A DNA stretch of 64,000 nucleotides from Mogibacterium sp. (GTDB lineage: Bacteria > Bacillota > Clostridia > Peptostreptococcales > Anaerovoracaceae), in the NCBI GenBank assembly GCA_017431685.1, contig JAFRKO010000010.1, positions 146,512 to 210,511 on the forward strand. Direction: 5' to 3'. Both the position numbers and the translations under genes were made by a program. Each line of letters begins with the position of its first letter. Within the stretch, counting starts at the first letter, position 1. Positions 43,206 through 52,164 of this stretch are shown here, one piece after another. The notes under the pieces were generated by a model that was not told the DNA's origin, did not search any database, and was given only the letters and a program-made list of their open reading frames with translations.

Positions 43206-43952
43206 ATGAAGACCGGAACAAACAGCACACGTGAAATTTTCATGGAAGGATTCAGGAACGGCATCCCGATCGGATTCGGGTATTTTGCCGTTGCTTTTTC
43301 TTTGGGTATCGCTGCCCGCGACTATGGATTCAGCGCGCTCCAGGGCTTCTTCGCAAGTCTCATCACCTACGCCTCCGCCGGTCAGTACATGGGTTTTGCC
43401 CTGTACGCAACCAATACCACTCTGGCTGAGCTTATGGTTCTGATGTTCATCATAAATGCCCGTTACATACTTATGGGATTCGCCCTCAACCAGAGGATGC
43501 CTGAGGGAACGCCTCTCAGGACCCGTCTGCTTGTCGGCAGCTGCATCACAGACGAGATATTCGGCATCACCATAGCAAGGCCGGGTATCCCTACTCCATA
43601 TTACACATTTGGTGCTCTTATTGCTGCCGTCCCTATGTGGGCACTGGGCACGGCCCTCGGTATTTCCATGGGAAACATATTGCCGGTACGCATAGTAAGT
43701 GCACTGAGTGTAGCTCTTTTCGGAATGTTCATCGCGGTAATCATTCCGCCTGCACGTAAAGACAAAGCAGTTCTCGCTGCAGTAGTCTTAAGCTTCGCGC
43801 TTTCATATGCATCTGTACATCTTCCGTTCATTTCCGGTATGTCGCAGGGCAACCGCACCATACTGCTCACCGTTGTTATCTCCGCTGTCTTCGCGTCTCT
43901 GTTCCCGCGCAGGACCGAGGATCCTGAAGGAGGTGCGGCAGATGCAGATTAA
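43206..43952 (+). CDS. azlC: AzlC-type branched-chain amino acid exporter, large subunit
   Basis: A 248-residue inner-membrane protein with about six to seven helices. The N-terminal GFRNGIPIGFGYFAVAFSLGIAAR and the segment FASLITYASAGQYMGFAL are typical of AzlC/YgaZ. With AzlD it exports branched-chain amino acids or analogues. ATG 43206 is used, with AAAGGG six bases upstream; a TTG directly before it is less likely. It overlaps azlD by 11 bases. Confidence 0.93.
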   Translation: MKTGTNSTREIFMEGFRNGIPIGFGYFAVAFSLGIAARDYGFSALQGFFASLITYASAGQYMGFALYATNTTLAELMVLMFIINARYILMGFALNQRMPEGTPLRTRLLVGSCITDEIFGITIARPGIPTPYYTFGALIAAVPMWALGTALGISMGNILPVRIVSALSVALFGMFIAVIIPPARKDKAVLAAVVLSFALSYASVHLPFISGMSQGNRTILLTVVISAVFASLFPRRTEDPEGGAADAD

Positions 43953-44247
43953 TGCTTATGTATACATACTGGTTATGGCATTCGCCACATGGCTCATGCG
44001 TGTAGCAGCATCACTCATAATGAAAAAACCGGTCAGAAACCGGTTCTTCCAATCATTCCTATATTATGTCCCATATGTGACCCTTGCGGTCATGACCTTC
44101 CCTGCCATTATTGAGGCGACACAGTCGCCAATTGCGGGCGCTGCCGCTCTTATAGTGTGCGTAGCAGCAGCCTGGTTCGGTCAGGGACTCTTTTCCGTGG
44201 CAGTCCTCGGCTGCGTTACTGTACTTATTCTGGAGTTCTTTCTCTAA
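43942..44247 (+). CDS. azlD: AzlD-type branched-chain amino acid exporter, small subunit
   Basis: A 101-residue membrane protein with about three to four helices, the usual partner of AzlC. It begins MQINAYVYILVMAFATWLMR, and the segment SFLYYVPYVTLAVMTFPAI is typical. The AAGGAGG site lies inside azlC eight bases before the ATG, and the overlap indicates translational coupling. Its stop codon overlaps that of the convergent beta-helix gene, and no terminator is visible between them. Confidence 0.92.
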   Translation: MQINAYVYILVMAFATWLMRVAASLIMKKPVRNRFFQSFLYYVPYVTLAVMTFPAIIEATQSPIAGAAALIVCVAAAWFGQGLFSVAVLGCVTVLILEFFL

Positions 44248-45713
44248 TCTCCAATTGAATCGTATATCTTTATGTATTCTTCCTCCGGTACGAAGGATGA
44301 CCCCTTACCCCCTTTGAGAGATCTGAATCCGTCCAGCAATTCTTCTCTTTTGAGGACCAGCTGCTGCTTATCCAGATCGACGAGCCTGTCAAGATCATAG
44401 TCACCGGCATCAAAGCGATCATCAAAGCTGTCTTCGCAGTCAAAGCACCATATGTTCTCTCCGAATTCATTCACCAGATCCTCTTCCCTGCAGTCAGGAT
44501 TAAATTCCAGCCCGGTGTTGTCACCCACGCATATATTGTCATATATTCTGTTGTTTCTGCTCCTCTGGACACCCATAGTCGTTTCGGTATCGACGAAAGT
44601 ATTGTTATGGAAGCTGCAGTTCTCAGTAAAACCGAGATCGGCATCATAGCCTCCGAAGCACATCCCGTACCCATTAATGCAGCCGGCGATCACATTGTCG
44701 TATACTTCTATACCGCTCACTTTGAAAAGCTCGTTGTCATCCGGACTGTGCTCTGTGGCGATCTCCATACCTATGTTGCAGTTGAAGATAAAGTTGTCGT
44801 GTATCTTTATGTCCTGACCGCCGTCCACGTATATGCCGTCAGCGCACAGATCATACTCACCATCTTCAAGATATGCCTCGTTGCCCTCAGAGCTGATGTT
44901 GTAAACGGTATTGCCGCAGCATTCGCCGTTTCTTGCATAATCCGCATCATAAGGATTATCGAAGCCACTCTCGTCATGTCTGGCAGTTCCTTCAAAGCCT
45001 ATCATGTCGATGCCGATATTGTTATTATCGTGAATCACATTACCCCTGATAGTAAATCCGTCTATATTACCGTTAAATACGGTCGATTCGCTGTCGAAAC
45101 ACTCACAGTCATAGACCTCGCAGCCTTCCATTGTGAGGTTCTTTACAGGAGCAAGGTCATTTCCCGCATACACGCAGATGCCGTGAGTGCCGCGGATCCC
45201 ATGCACCTTGCAGTTGCTTATGGTGATGTTCTCAAGTGGCTCCTCGCCCCTGTCCGGAAGGCTTTCATAATAGATGCCGTGAGTACCTCCGGTCACCTCA
45301 AATCCGTCGAGCGTGATGTTCTCAACATTTACCAGGTGGATACCGATGCTGTTCTCATCTGCCTCCGCGTTGCCAGGAGCCGACTCTATTATAGCCTTCT
45401 CCCCTTCAGCAGCTCTGATGACCACAGGCTCCGGTTCCGTGCCTGAAGCTTCTCCATCAAGCTCAAACTGTCCGTATTTGCCTCCATGAACTATCACTTC
45501 CGTGCCCGGCTCAGCCTGAGTCGCCGCATATGCAGGTGTTGCGAAAGGATTCTCATCGCTTCCGTCACCGGTCTCATCACTGCCGTTCACTGAAACGTGT
45601 AAAACCTTGCCGTCAGACTGTTCAGCGTGCTCTTTATCTGAACATGCTGAAAGAATTGCTCCGGTCATTATCAGCATCAGCATCACGAGTATAGCTGTCC
45701 ATTTTTTCTTCAT
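44244..45713 (-). CDS. Surface lipoprotein with right-handed parallel beta-helix
   Basis: A 489-residue secreted lipoprotein: a Lys-rich signal peptide with an LSAC lipobox (cysteine 24), a charged linker, then repeated beta-helix rungs with Asn/Asp-rich turns. Repeat-like segments include LENITISNCKVHGI, NLTMEGCEVYD, IDGFTIRGNVIHDNNNIG and ISGIEVYDNVIAGC-type strings. Such proteins are often pectate-lyase-like or bind polysaccharides, but no catalytic triad can be assigned. It is last in an operon with a GH3 glycosidase and a YfcC transporter, hinting at glycan use (inference). ATG 45713 begins the signal peptide; AAAGGG is about nine bases upstream. Confidence 0.82.
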   Translation of the reverse strand: MKKKWTAILVMLMLIMTGAILSACSDKEHAEQSDGKVLHVSVNGSDETGDGSDENPFATPAYAATQAEPGTEVIVHGGKYGQFELDGEASGTEPEPVVIRAAEGEKAIIESAPGNAEADENSIGIHLVNVENITLDGFEVTGGTHGIYYESLPDRGEEPLENITISNCKVHGIRGTHGICVYAGNDLAPVKNLTMEGCEVYDCECFDSESTVFNGNIDGFTIRGNVIHDNNNIGIDMIGFEGTARHDESGFDNPYDADYARNGECCGNTVYNISSEGNEAYLEDGEYDLCADGIYVDGGQDIKIHDNFIFNCNIGMEIATEHSPDDNELFKVSGIEVYDNVIAGCINGYGMCFGGYDADLGFTENCSFHNNTFVDTETTMGVQRSRNNRIYDNICVGDNTGLEFNPDCREEDLVNEFGENIWCFDCEDSFDDRFDAGDYDLDRLVDLDKQQLVLKREELLDGFRSLKGGKGSSFVPEEEYIKIYDSIGD

Positions 45714-45735
45714 GAATCCAGCCCTTTCACTACGC

Positions 45736-48165
45736 TTACTCTTCTTTTCCGAGCCTCTGCAGCACATGCATGATGCGTCCGGCATTCTCTCTGAGCTGCT
45801 GTTCACTTACTGCACCTTTTTTGAGGCCTTTCATGATCTGGTCATAGTCCCCCTTATTTCCCGGCATAAACAGGCTGCATCCCGCAGCGGCAACCTTTGC
45901 TGCATCAGGTGTGCCGTATTTTGACCCTTTCATCAGAAGCATGTCTCCGCCGACGACCCAGTCAGTCATAATGAGCCCGTCGAATCCGAACTCCCTGAAC
46001 AGTACTTCTGCAAGCTCCCTGCTCTCGGAAGTGTGCTCACCATTGAGCAGGTTATATGAGGTCATGACAGCCATAGGATCTGCTTCTCTGATACAGATAC
46101 CGAATCCCTTCAGATATATCTCGCGCAGAGCTCTTTCGCTAATTATGCTGTTGTTTGCGTAGCGGTTAGTTTCCTGGTTGTTTGCAGCGTAATGCTTTAT
46201 TGTAACACCGCGTCCCGGATGATTCTGAACTCCCTTTGTAAGCGCAGCTGCGAACTTGCCGCTGATGAGGGGATCTTCCGAGAAGTACTCAAAATTACGT
46301 CCACAGAGAACATTCCTGTGTATATTGAGGGCCGGAGCGAGCCACAGGTCTATACCGAATATATCCATTTCACGACCGACTATATCGCCGCAGACTTCTG
46401 CAAAATCTGTATTCCAGCTCTGGGCTATGGCTGTAGCGATAGGTATCGCGGTGCAGTACTGCTCTCTGAACACCCTGCCCTTCTTCTCCTTAGGCTCTCT
46501 GTTAAGAAGGTTTCTGAGCAGTCCCGGAAGCATATCCAGCATGGTCTCCGGCAGAGTGGACCCCACGGAATGCTTTCCTTTTTTGTCTTCATAGTAGCGC
46601 TTTGAGATTCGTACTCCCGCAGGGCCGTCAGCCATCACTATGCTGTCTATACCCTTATGCATATATCTTCTGCATGATTCTCCTGCTGCGCCTGCAACAC
46701 CCTGAGAAGCTTCTCCTATGATGGATGCTATAGAAAGGCCTTTATCTTTAAAGTCCCCCACATTCATGACTGCCAGTTCTTCTGCAGTCAGTCCGTCCGG
46801 TACAAGAGCAGCCATCTCATCGCTGTCCTTTTCTTTGAGTCCTTCAGTCACACAGCCCGTGAGATCGAGATCATATACCGGAAGTTTACCAGTGTCGAAA
46901 TCTCTTGAGTCAAATCCCCTAAGGTCGTTGAAGTCTGCGCCGTCAAAAAGCCTTTCTGTTTTCAGTACAGTGAAGTCATCATCAAGCCTGAGCACTGCGG
47001 CGGGTTTTGCGCTTGCGCTGTCTGTGCCTGCAAGCACTATGTACTCACCTTTTTCGAGTATGTATGACGCGCTCTTTGTATCAAAACCCGCAAGATCTCT
47101 TATATCAAAACGGGCTCTGACAGTCTCACTCTTTTTGGGAGCGAGTTCTCCCGTCTTGGCAAAGGCCGCGAGGCTCTTTGATTCTCTGTCGAGCTTTCCC
47201 GGCGGGCATGAGACGTATAACTGCAGAGTCTCCTTACCCTTATAATGTCCCTTATTGGTGATTCTTGCAGACACCTCCACTTCCGGGCCGTTAACTTCAA
47301 CAGTTGCCTTTCCTATGGAAAAGTCAGTATATCCGAGTCCGTAACCGAACGGGAACAGCACATCAAGCCCGAAGCTGTCAAAGAATCTGTATCCTACATA
47401 GATGCCTTCTCTGTATCTTGTATCGTCCCTGCTTCCGAAGTCCCCGGCAGTGCACTGATCTTCTACGGCAGCCCATGTTGTAGCAAGCTTGCCCGAAGGA
47501 TAGGCCTTTCCAAGCAGTATATCCGCAAGAGCAGCTCCTGTCTCCACTCCCAGCTGTGAAAGAACCAGAATATTGCCCACTTCCATGACAGGGCTAAGAT
47601 CTACCGGACCGCCGGCATTTACTACCAGCATGAACTTTTCGAAATGCTTATCGAGCGCGAGTATATCCCTTACCTCGCTGTCGGTAAGCATAAAATCGCC
47701 TTTTTCTGCAAGCCTGTCATTGCCCTCTCCGGAGATCCTCGACACCACATATACAGCGGCATCCGCAGAACAGTCGAGAGGTATGATGTATTCAGGCTGC
47801 TTCATAACAACACCCATGGATGCGGCTATGATATTTGTTTTCTCTTTGCGTGCTTTCTTTCTTACCCCTGTTACAAAGTCCTTGCGCGCTTTATCTTTGA
47901 AGGCCTTGTACATATCAGACCAAAAAGGATTCGTTATAGTGAACCCTGCATTTTTCAATCCCTGTTCTATATTCACGAAATATCTGGAGTTCACCTCTCC
48001 CGATCCAGTGCCGCCCTTTACAGTGTCCCTGACTCCACTTCCGAAAGCAGCTATACGGCACGGACCGTCAAGCGGGAATGCGCCGTTCTTCTTAAGCAGC
48101 ACAGTACATTCCGCGAGATAAGGTCTCAGTCTTTCGATGTTTTCTTTTTCGTAGCTGTTCATCAT
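45736..48165 (-). CDS. Glycoside hydrolase family 3 enzyme, domain-permuted
   Basis: An 809-residue cytoplasmic GH3 enzyme (beta-glucosidase-like) without a signal peptide. The domain order is reversed: the GH3 C-terminal domain (GSGVRDTVKGGTGSGEVNSR near residue 35) and a fibronectin-like region come first. The catalytic barrel comes last, with MADGPAGVRISKR, LAPALNIHRNVLCGRNFEYFS, TIKHYAANNQETNR and the nucleophile aspartate in LIMTDWVVGG. This permutation is known in some rumen and gut Firmicutes beta-glucosidases. Substrate is not determined. Two adjacent ATGs (48165, 48162) follow AAAGGG; the frame is open further upstream but lacks a good site. It lies between the transporter and beta-helix genes. 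Confidence 0.88.
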   Translation of the reverse strand: MMNSYEKENIERLRPYLAECTVLLKKNGAFPLDGPCRIAAFGSGVRDTVKGGTGSGEVNSRYFVNIEQGLKNAGFTITNPFWSDMYKAFKDKARKDFVTGVRKKARKEKTNIIAASMGVVMKQPEYIIPLDCSADAAVYVVSRISGEGNDRLAEKGDFMLTDSEVRDILALDKHFEKFMLVVNAGGPVDLSPVMEVGNILVLSQLGVETGAALADILLGKAYPSGKLATTWAAVEDQCTAGDFGSRDDTRYREGIYVGYRFFDSFGLDVLFPFGYGLGYTDFSIGKATVEVNGPEVEVSARITNKGHYKGKETLQLYVSCPPGKLDRESKSLAAFAKTGELAPKKSETVRARFDIRDLAGFDTKSASYILEKGEYIVLAGTDSASAKPAAVLRLDDDFTVLKTERLFDGADFNDLRGFDSRDFDTGKLPVYDLDLTGCVTEGLKEKDSDEMAALVPDGLTAEELAVMNVGDFKDKGLSIASIIGEASQGVAGAAGESCRRYMHKGIDSIVMADGPAGVRISKRYYEDKKGKHSVGSTLPETMLDMLPGLLRNLLNREPKEKKGRVFREQYCTAIPIATAIAQSWNTDFAEVCGDIVGREMDIFGIDLWLAPALNIHRNVLCGRNFEYFSEDPLISGKFAAALTKGVQNHPGRGVTIKHYAANNQETNRYANNSIISERALREIYLKGFGICIREADPMAVMTSYNLLNGEHTSESRELAEVLFREFGFDGLIMTDWVVGGDMLLMKGSKYGTPDAAKVAAAGCSLFMPGNKGDYDQIMKGLKKGAVSEQQLRENAGRIMHVLQRLGKEE

Positions 48166-48182
48166 TAAATCCCTTTTTGTTT

Positions 48183-49598
48183 TCAGTATCCGACGGCGAG
48201 TCCGAACATCAGTATGGCTGAAGTAAGGATAAGGTTCAGCAGCTGGAATTTCCATGAATACCTGAACCACTTCCCATAGCTCACATCGGATAGTCCCAGT
48301 GTGATAAGTAATCCTGCGTTGGTCGGATATATTACATTGCTGAATCCGTCGCCAAACGCGAATGCCACAATCGCGAGCTGCATATTGATTCCGAAGAGCT
48401 GCGCGAGAGGCGCAATTATTGGTATGAGCAGGAATGCCTTGGCTGATCCCGACGAGATGAAGAAGTTCATCACGAGGCATATCGCATAGATGAAGAGCAC
48501 CACGCCGGCTTTTGACATCCCTCCTGCCATCATCTCTGCCCTGTAAAGCAAAGTATCCAGTATCTTTGCCTCTGTCATCGTATATTTGATGGACGAGGCC
48601 ATGAGTATCATAAGCATGGACGGAGCGATGGCAATAATGCCATTCAGGAAAGTCCTTCCGAGCTCTCTGAGCCCTGCTCCGGATATGAGCACCGACGCAA
48701 TACCTGCCGAAAGGAACATCAGCGCTACTATGGTCATTGTATAATTCTGGAGCGCCTTTATGAATCCGGAGCTCAGAACTATCAGGATGCCTATGCAGAG
48801 TATCACGGCAAACACCTTAAGACCTCTGTCCATGCGTTCATTCTGAGTATATGCGATGCCCGAGCCAGAGGCTTCAGCAGGTTTTTCGACTTTTTCAGCG
48901 TGGCTCCTGATAAACCACAGAAGCAGCGCATAGATCAGGATGAATGACAAAGCCCTGAGCCACATGCCGCTGAACATCGGAAGCCCGGCCAGGTTCTGTG
49001 CGACTCCGATGGTGAATGGATTCGCTATACCTGCTGCAAAACCGCAGCCTGTTGCCAGAAGCGATATCGCCACACCGGTTACAGCGTCCCATCCGAGAGC
49101 CATGGACAGCGCCACTACTATTGGCGCCATCGGGATCACCTCTTCAAACGACCCGACCAGAGATCCGAGCGCCATGAAGAAGAAAACGAGTATGGTCATG
49201 AGCCTGTATTTGACGTTTCCAAACCTGTCTACGATCTTTCCGAGCATGTAGTTCATCATTCCGCATGCAGTCTGCGAATTGAACACGCCTCCGATGACCA
49301 GCAGAAATATAAGAACTGCGATAATGGTGCCTGAGCCTTCGGCTGTCAGAACGAGAAAAGGAGACAGGATCCACTTCCACAAAGGAATACCTCCCTCTGT
49401 ATAGTGGAACCCTGTCTCCGTATCTATCACCATATTACCCGATGCATCCTGCACCCTGGCATATTCACCGCCCGGAACTATGAGTGTGAGCACATAGGCA
49501 GCGACCATCAGGACAAAGATGATCCCGATGGCTATCAGAAACGACCTGACACCAATATTGATGCCGTCACTGTTGTCTCTCCTGCCCTTGCCCGCCAT
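48183..49598 (-). CDS. YfcC-family membrane transporter
   Basis: A 471-residue membrane protein of the YfcC/DcuC-like ion transporter superfamily, with about 12 hydrophobic segments. Early LTLIVPGGEYAR and later GSFEEVIPMAPIVVALSMALGWD and the NPFTIGVAQNLAGLP stretch are typical. Members are predicted to move dicarboxylates, basic amino acids or peptides; substrate here is unknown. It begins at ATG 49598 with GAGGAG upstream and is followed 17 bases later by the GH3 gene. It lies 18 bases downstream of an M20 peptidase, which suggests peptide or amino-acid traffic. Confidence 0.85.
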   Translation of the reverse strand: MAGKGRRDNSDGINIGVRSFLIAIGIIFVLMVAAYVLTLIVPGGEYARVQDASGNMVIDTETGFHYTEGGIPLWKWILSPFLVLTAEGSGTIIAVLIFLLVIGGVFNSQTACGMMNYMLGKIVDRFGNVKYRLMTILVFFFMALGSLVGSFEEVIPMAPIVVALSMALGWDAVTGVAISLLATGCGFAAGIANPFTIGVAQNLAGLPMFSGMWLRALSFILIYALLLWFIRSHAEKVEKPAEASGSGIAYTQNERMDRGLKVFAVILCIGILIVLSSGFIKALQNYTMTIVALMFLSAGIASVLISGAGLRELGRTFLNGIIAIAPSMLMILMASSIKYTMTEAKILDTLLYRAEMMAGGMSKAGVVLFIYAICLVMNFFISSGSAKAFLLIPIIAPLAQLFGINMQLAIVAFAFGDGFSNVIYPTNAGLLITLGLSDVSYGKWFRYSWKFQLLNLILTSAILMFGLAVGY

Positions 49599-49616
49599 GG
49601 CTCAATACTCCTCTTT

Positions 49617-50945
49617 TTAAACGTTCTGGTATAGGAACCTGTAGTAATCGACAGCCGGTACAAGCGTATCTATCGAAACGCACTCATTGATTCCATGTAT
49701 GGAATCCATCTGCTCGGCATCGATGGTGAACGGCAGGAATCTGATGCACTGGTCTGACAGTTTGTCGAAGAATCTGGCATCCGAGCCGCCGGTCATGAGG
49801 TATGGTGCGCAGTCATCGACACCTGGAATGCAGGTCTTGACAGCCTGCTTTACGAGCAGGAAAGCTTCTCCCCTGAAGTCTGCCAGTCTGGATTCAGGCT
49901 CTCTCTGTATCACTTCTGTTTCAAGGCCGAACTTTTTAGCGACCTTTGTGATCGCCTTGATTGATGATTCCTGTCCCTGATGGTGCGAACATCTCATATC
50001 TCCAATCACCCAGGCTTCGCTTGGTATGACATTGACTGCTTCTCCGCCTCCGCACATTGTAAATGCTATCGTAGTCGATACCATAGCTCCTGCGGTTGTG
50101 CTGATTGCAGGCAGCAATCTGGCGAGAGCTTTTCCCCTCTTTCCTGCCCTGTCAAGCACCTTGCCGGTCCTGCCCATATACTCTCCGAATATATTCAGCA
50201 TTTCCGCCACAGGCTTAGGCATGTCCACATCGAACACCTGATGTCTGTCGACATAAGCCATAAATTTGCCCAGTCTTGCCAGCGGAGTATTCTTCCCGGG
50301 AGCGGAAGCATGTCCGCCGGAGGATCTTGCTGTGAACTTCAGATTCACAACGCTCTTTTCGCCTACACCTATCATGGCGAAAGTTCCCTTTGCGCCGCTT
50401 ATAGGTTCACGGACGATGTCACCGCCCTCATCCAGCACCATACTGAACCGCATGCCCTGTTCATTCATCCATGAAGCCACAGCCTGCGCACCTGTACCGA
50501 ATGTTTCTTCGTTGCAGTCAGCCTCTATCCAGATATCTGCCGCCGGTACGAATCCTTCTGCAGCGAGCTCATTTGCGGCTTCAAACATGGCCCAGAGTCC
50601 GCCCTTGTCGTCAAGAGTTCCTCTGCCCCAGATCTTGCCGTCAGCGATTTCAGCTGCAAACGGAGGGTGTTTCCAGTCCTCCGCTCTGGCAGGAACTACA
50701 TCGTAGTGGTTCATGAAAAGAGCAGGCATCCTGGTAGGATCGCTTCCCTTCCATTTCAGCAGCAGAGCACCGTCAAAATCCCTTAGCTCGCAGACTTTCT
50801 TCAGATCAGGGTAAAGCTCCCATAAAAGTTCGCGGAACTCAGCAAAGTTCTCATCACTGCTGCCGCAGTCAGGATCAGACACTGTATCTATTCTGATCAT
50901 TCTCTGCAGGTGTTCAATATATTTATCCTGTCTTTCTTTGTCCAT
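49617..50945 (-). CDS. M20-family metallopeptidase
   Basis: A 442-residue cytoplasmic di-zinc peptidase. Metal ligands are visible in MNHYDVVPA, GRGTLDDKGG and CNEETFG, and the dimerisation lid has ARSSGGHASAPGKNTPLARL. The length and pattern fit the M20 carboxypeptidase/PM20D1-like group. It cleaves dipeptides or N-acyl amino acids; the substrate is unknown. It lies between mscL and the YfcC transporter, both close, so the pair may process an imported peptide. A GAGGGT site precedes ATG 50945. Confidence 0.88.
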   Translation of the reverse strand: MDKERQDKYIEHLQRMIRIDTVSDPDCGSSDENFAEFRELLWELYPDLKKVCELRDFDGALLLKWKGSDPTRMPALFMNHYDVVPARAEDWKHPPFAAEIADGKIWGRGTLDDKGGLWAMFEAANELAAEGFVPAADIWIEADCNEETFGTGAQAVASWMNEQGMRFSMVLDEGGDIVREPISGAKGTFAMIGVGEKSVVNLKFTARSSGGHASAPGKNTPLARLGKFMAYVDRHQVFDVDMPKPVAEMLNIFGEYMGRTGKVLDRAGKRGKALARLLPAISTTAGAMVSTTIAFTMCGGGEAVNVIPSEAWVIGDMRCSHHQGQESSIKAITKVAKKFGLETEVIQREPESRLADFRGEAFLLVKQAVKTCIPGVDDCAPYLMTGGSDARFFDKLSDQCIRFLPFTIDAEQMDSIHGINECVSIDTLVPAVDYYRFLYQNV

Positions 50946-50981
50946 AACACCCTCGTTATCTTCCGAATTATCCCTGATTAA

Positions 50982-51371
50982 TTATTTCTTCTCCTTCAAC
51001 AGGTCGCGGATCTCTGTAAGAAGTTCTATGTCAGCAGGAACCGGTTCAGGCTCTGCAGGTGCTTCTTCCTCTTCCTTTACAACTACGGACTTTGCCTTGT
51101 TGAAGGCCTTGAGGATCATGAACAGCACAAGTGCGACCAGCAGGAAGTCAATGATAGCCTGGATAAATGCTCCATAACCGATAGCCGCGTTTCCTACCAT
51201 GATCGACATATCTGCCACACTCTTTCCGCCGCATATAGCACCAATGATCGGCATCAGTATAGCCTCAACAAGTGCTGTTACGATTTTCGTAAAAGCACCG
51301 CCGATGATGATGCCTACTGCCATGTCCATTATGTTGCCTTTGCTTATAAACTCCTTGAATTCCTTAATCAT
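50982..51371 (-). CDS. mscL: Large-conductance mechanosensitive channel
   Basis: A 129-residue membrane channel that opens under high membrane tension to release solutes. It starts with the family-typical FKEFISKGNIMDMAVGIIIGGAFTKIV, has two transmembrane helices, and ends with an acidic linker and a C-terminal helix EIRDLLKEKK. Length is normal. GGAG lies seven bases before ATG. A TATAAT on the minus strand at 51424-51429 may be its promoter. Confidence 0.97.
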   Translation of the reverse strand: MIKEFKEFISKGNIMDMAVGIIIGGAFTKIVTALVEAILMPIIGAICGGKSVADMSIMVGNAAIGYGAFIQAIIDFLLVALVLFMILKAFNKAKSVVVKEEEEAPAEPEPVPADIELLTEIRDLLKEKK

Positions 51372-51459
51372 TTCTTTCTCCTTTTCTTTTCGCTATTATG
51401 AAAATAATAAATTTTACAGTTTGATTATACTACAAAAGATTTTCAGTAGTTTCTGATTA

Positions 51460-52104
51460 TCAGTCGATGATCTTTACAGTTTCGATTACCGGCTGATCTT
51501 CAGGTGCTATGGTGCCGTTATCATCAAGCGGCTGCGCATCTGCAGCGATCTTGTCGACCACATCCTGGCCGTCTGTCACATGACCGAAAGCCGCATACTG
51601 ACCGTCAAGATGCGGAGCATCCTCCACCATTATGAAAAACTGGGAGCTTGCGCTATCAGGGTCCTGTGCTCTGGCCATGGAGATAACACCCTTGGTATGA
51701 GCAATGTTGTTTTCATAACCGTTCGCCGAGAATTCTCCGACAATATTCTTGCCGGATCCGCCGGTTCCGTCACCGTTAGGGTCTCCGCCCTGTATCATGA
51801 ACCCGTCAATTATACGGTGAAATGTAAGTCCGTCATAAAAACCTGCACCTGCAAGATCCATAAAATTCTGTACCGTGACAGGCGCGGTGTCTCCATCGAG
51901 TTCAACGGATACAGTGCCGTAATCCCTGATCTCTATCTCAGCATGATGAATTCCTATAGGATCTGCTGTTTCAACTGCCGTTGTCTCCTCCTCTGTAACA
52001 TCAGGCGCCTCGGTCTGTTCGCTGCTTCCGCCGCCACAGCCTGCAAGCATGATGAGTGACAGTGTCATAAGTGATACAAGAATGATTCTGATATGCTTTT
52101 TCAT
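51460..52104 (-). CDS. Cyclophilin-type peptidyl-prolyl isomerase lipoprotein
   Basis: A 214-residue extracytoplasmic foldase. The signal peptide ends in an MLAGC lipobox (cysteine 23), followed by a Thr/Glu-rich linker. The cyclophilin domain (about 55-214) has VQNFMDLAGAGFYDGLTFHRIIDGFMIQGGDPNGDG, with the catalytic arginine in FHRI, and later ASSQFFIMVEDAPHLDGQYAAFGHV. It likely helps fold exported proteins at the membrane surface. ATG 52104 is preceded by AAAGGA. Confidence 0.95.
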   Translation of the reverse strand: MKKHIRIILVSLMTLSLIMLAGCGGGSSEQTEAPDVTEEETTAVETADPIGIHHAEIEIRDYGTVSVELDGDTAPVTVQNFMDLAGAGFYDGLTFHRIIDGFMIQGGDPNGDGTGGSGKNIVGEFSANGYENNIAHTKGVISMARAQDPDSASSQFFIMVEDAPHLDGQYAAFGHVTDGQDVVDKIAADAQPLDDNGTIAPEDQPVIETVKIID

Positions 52105-52164
52105 TGTTTTTATCCTTTCAGTTTTTTCAGATGCTCAAAAGAATAACACTGTGCTGCTGACAAA

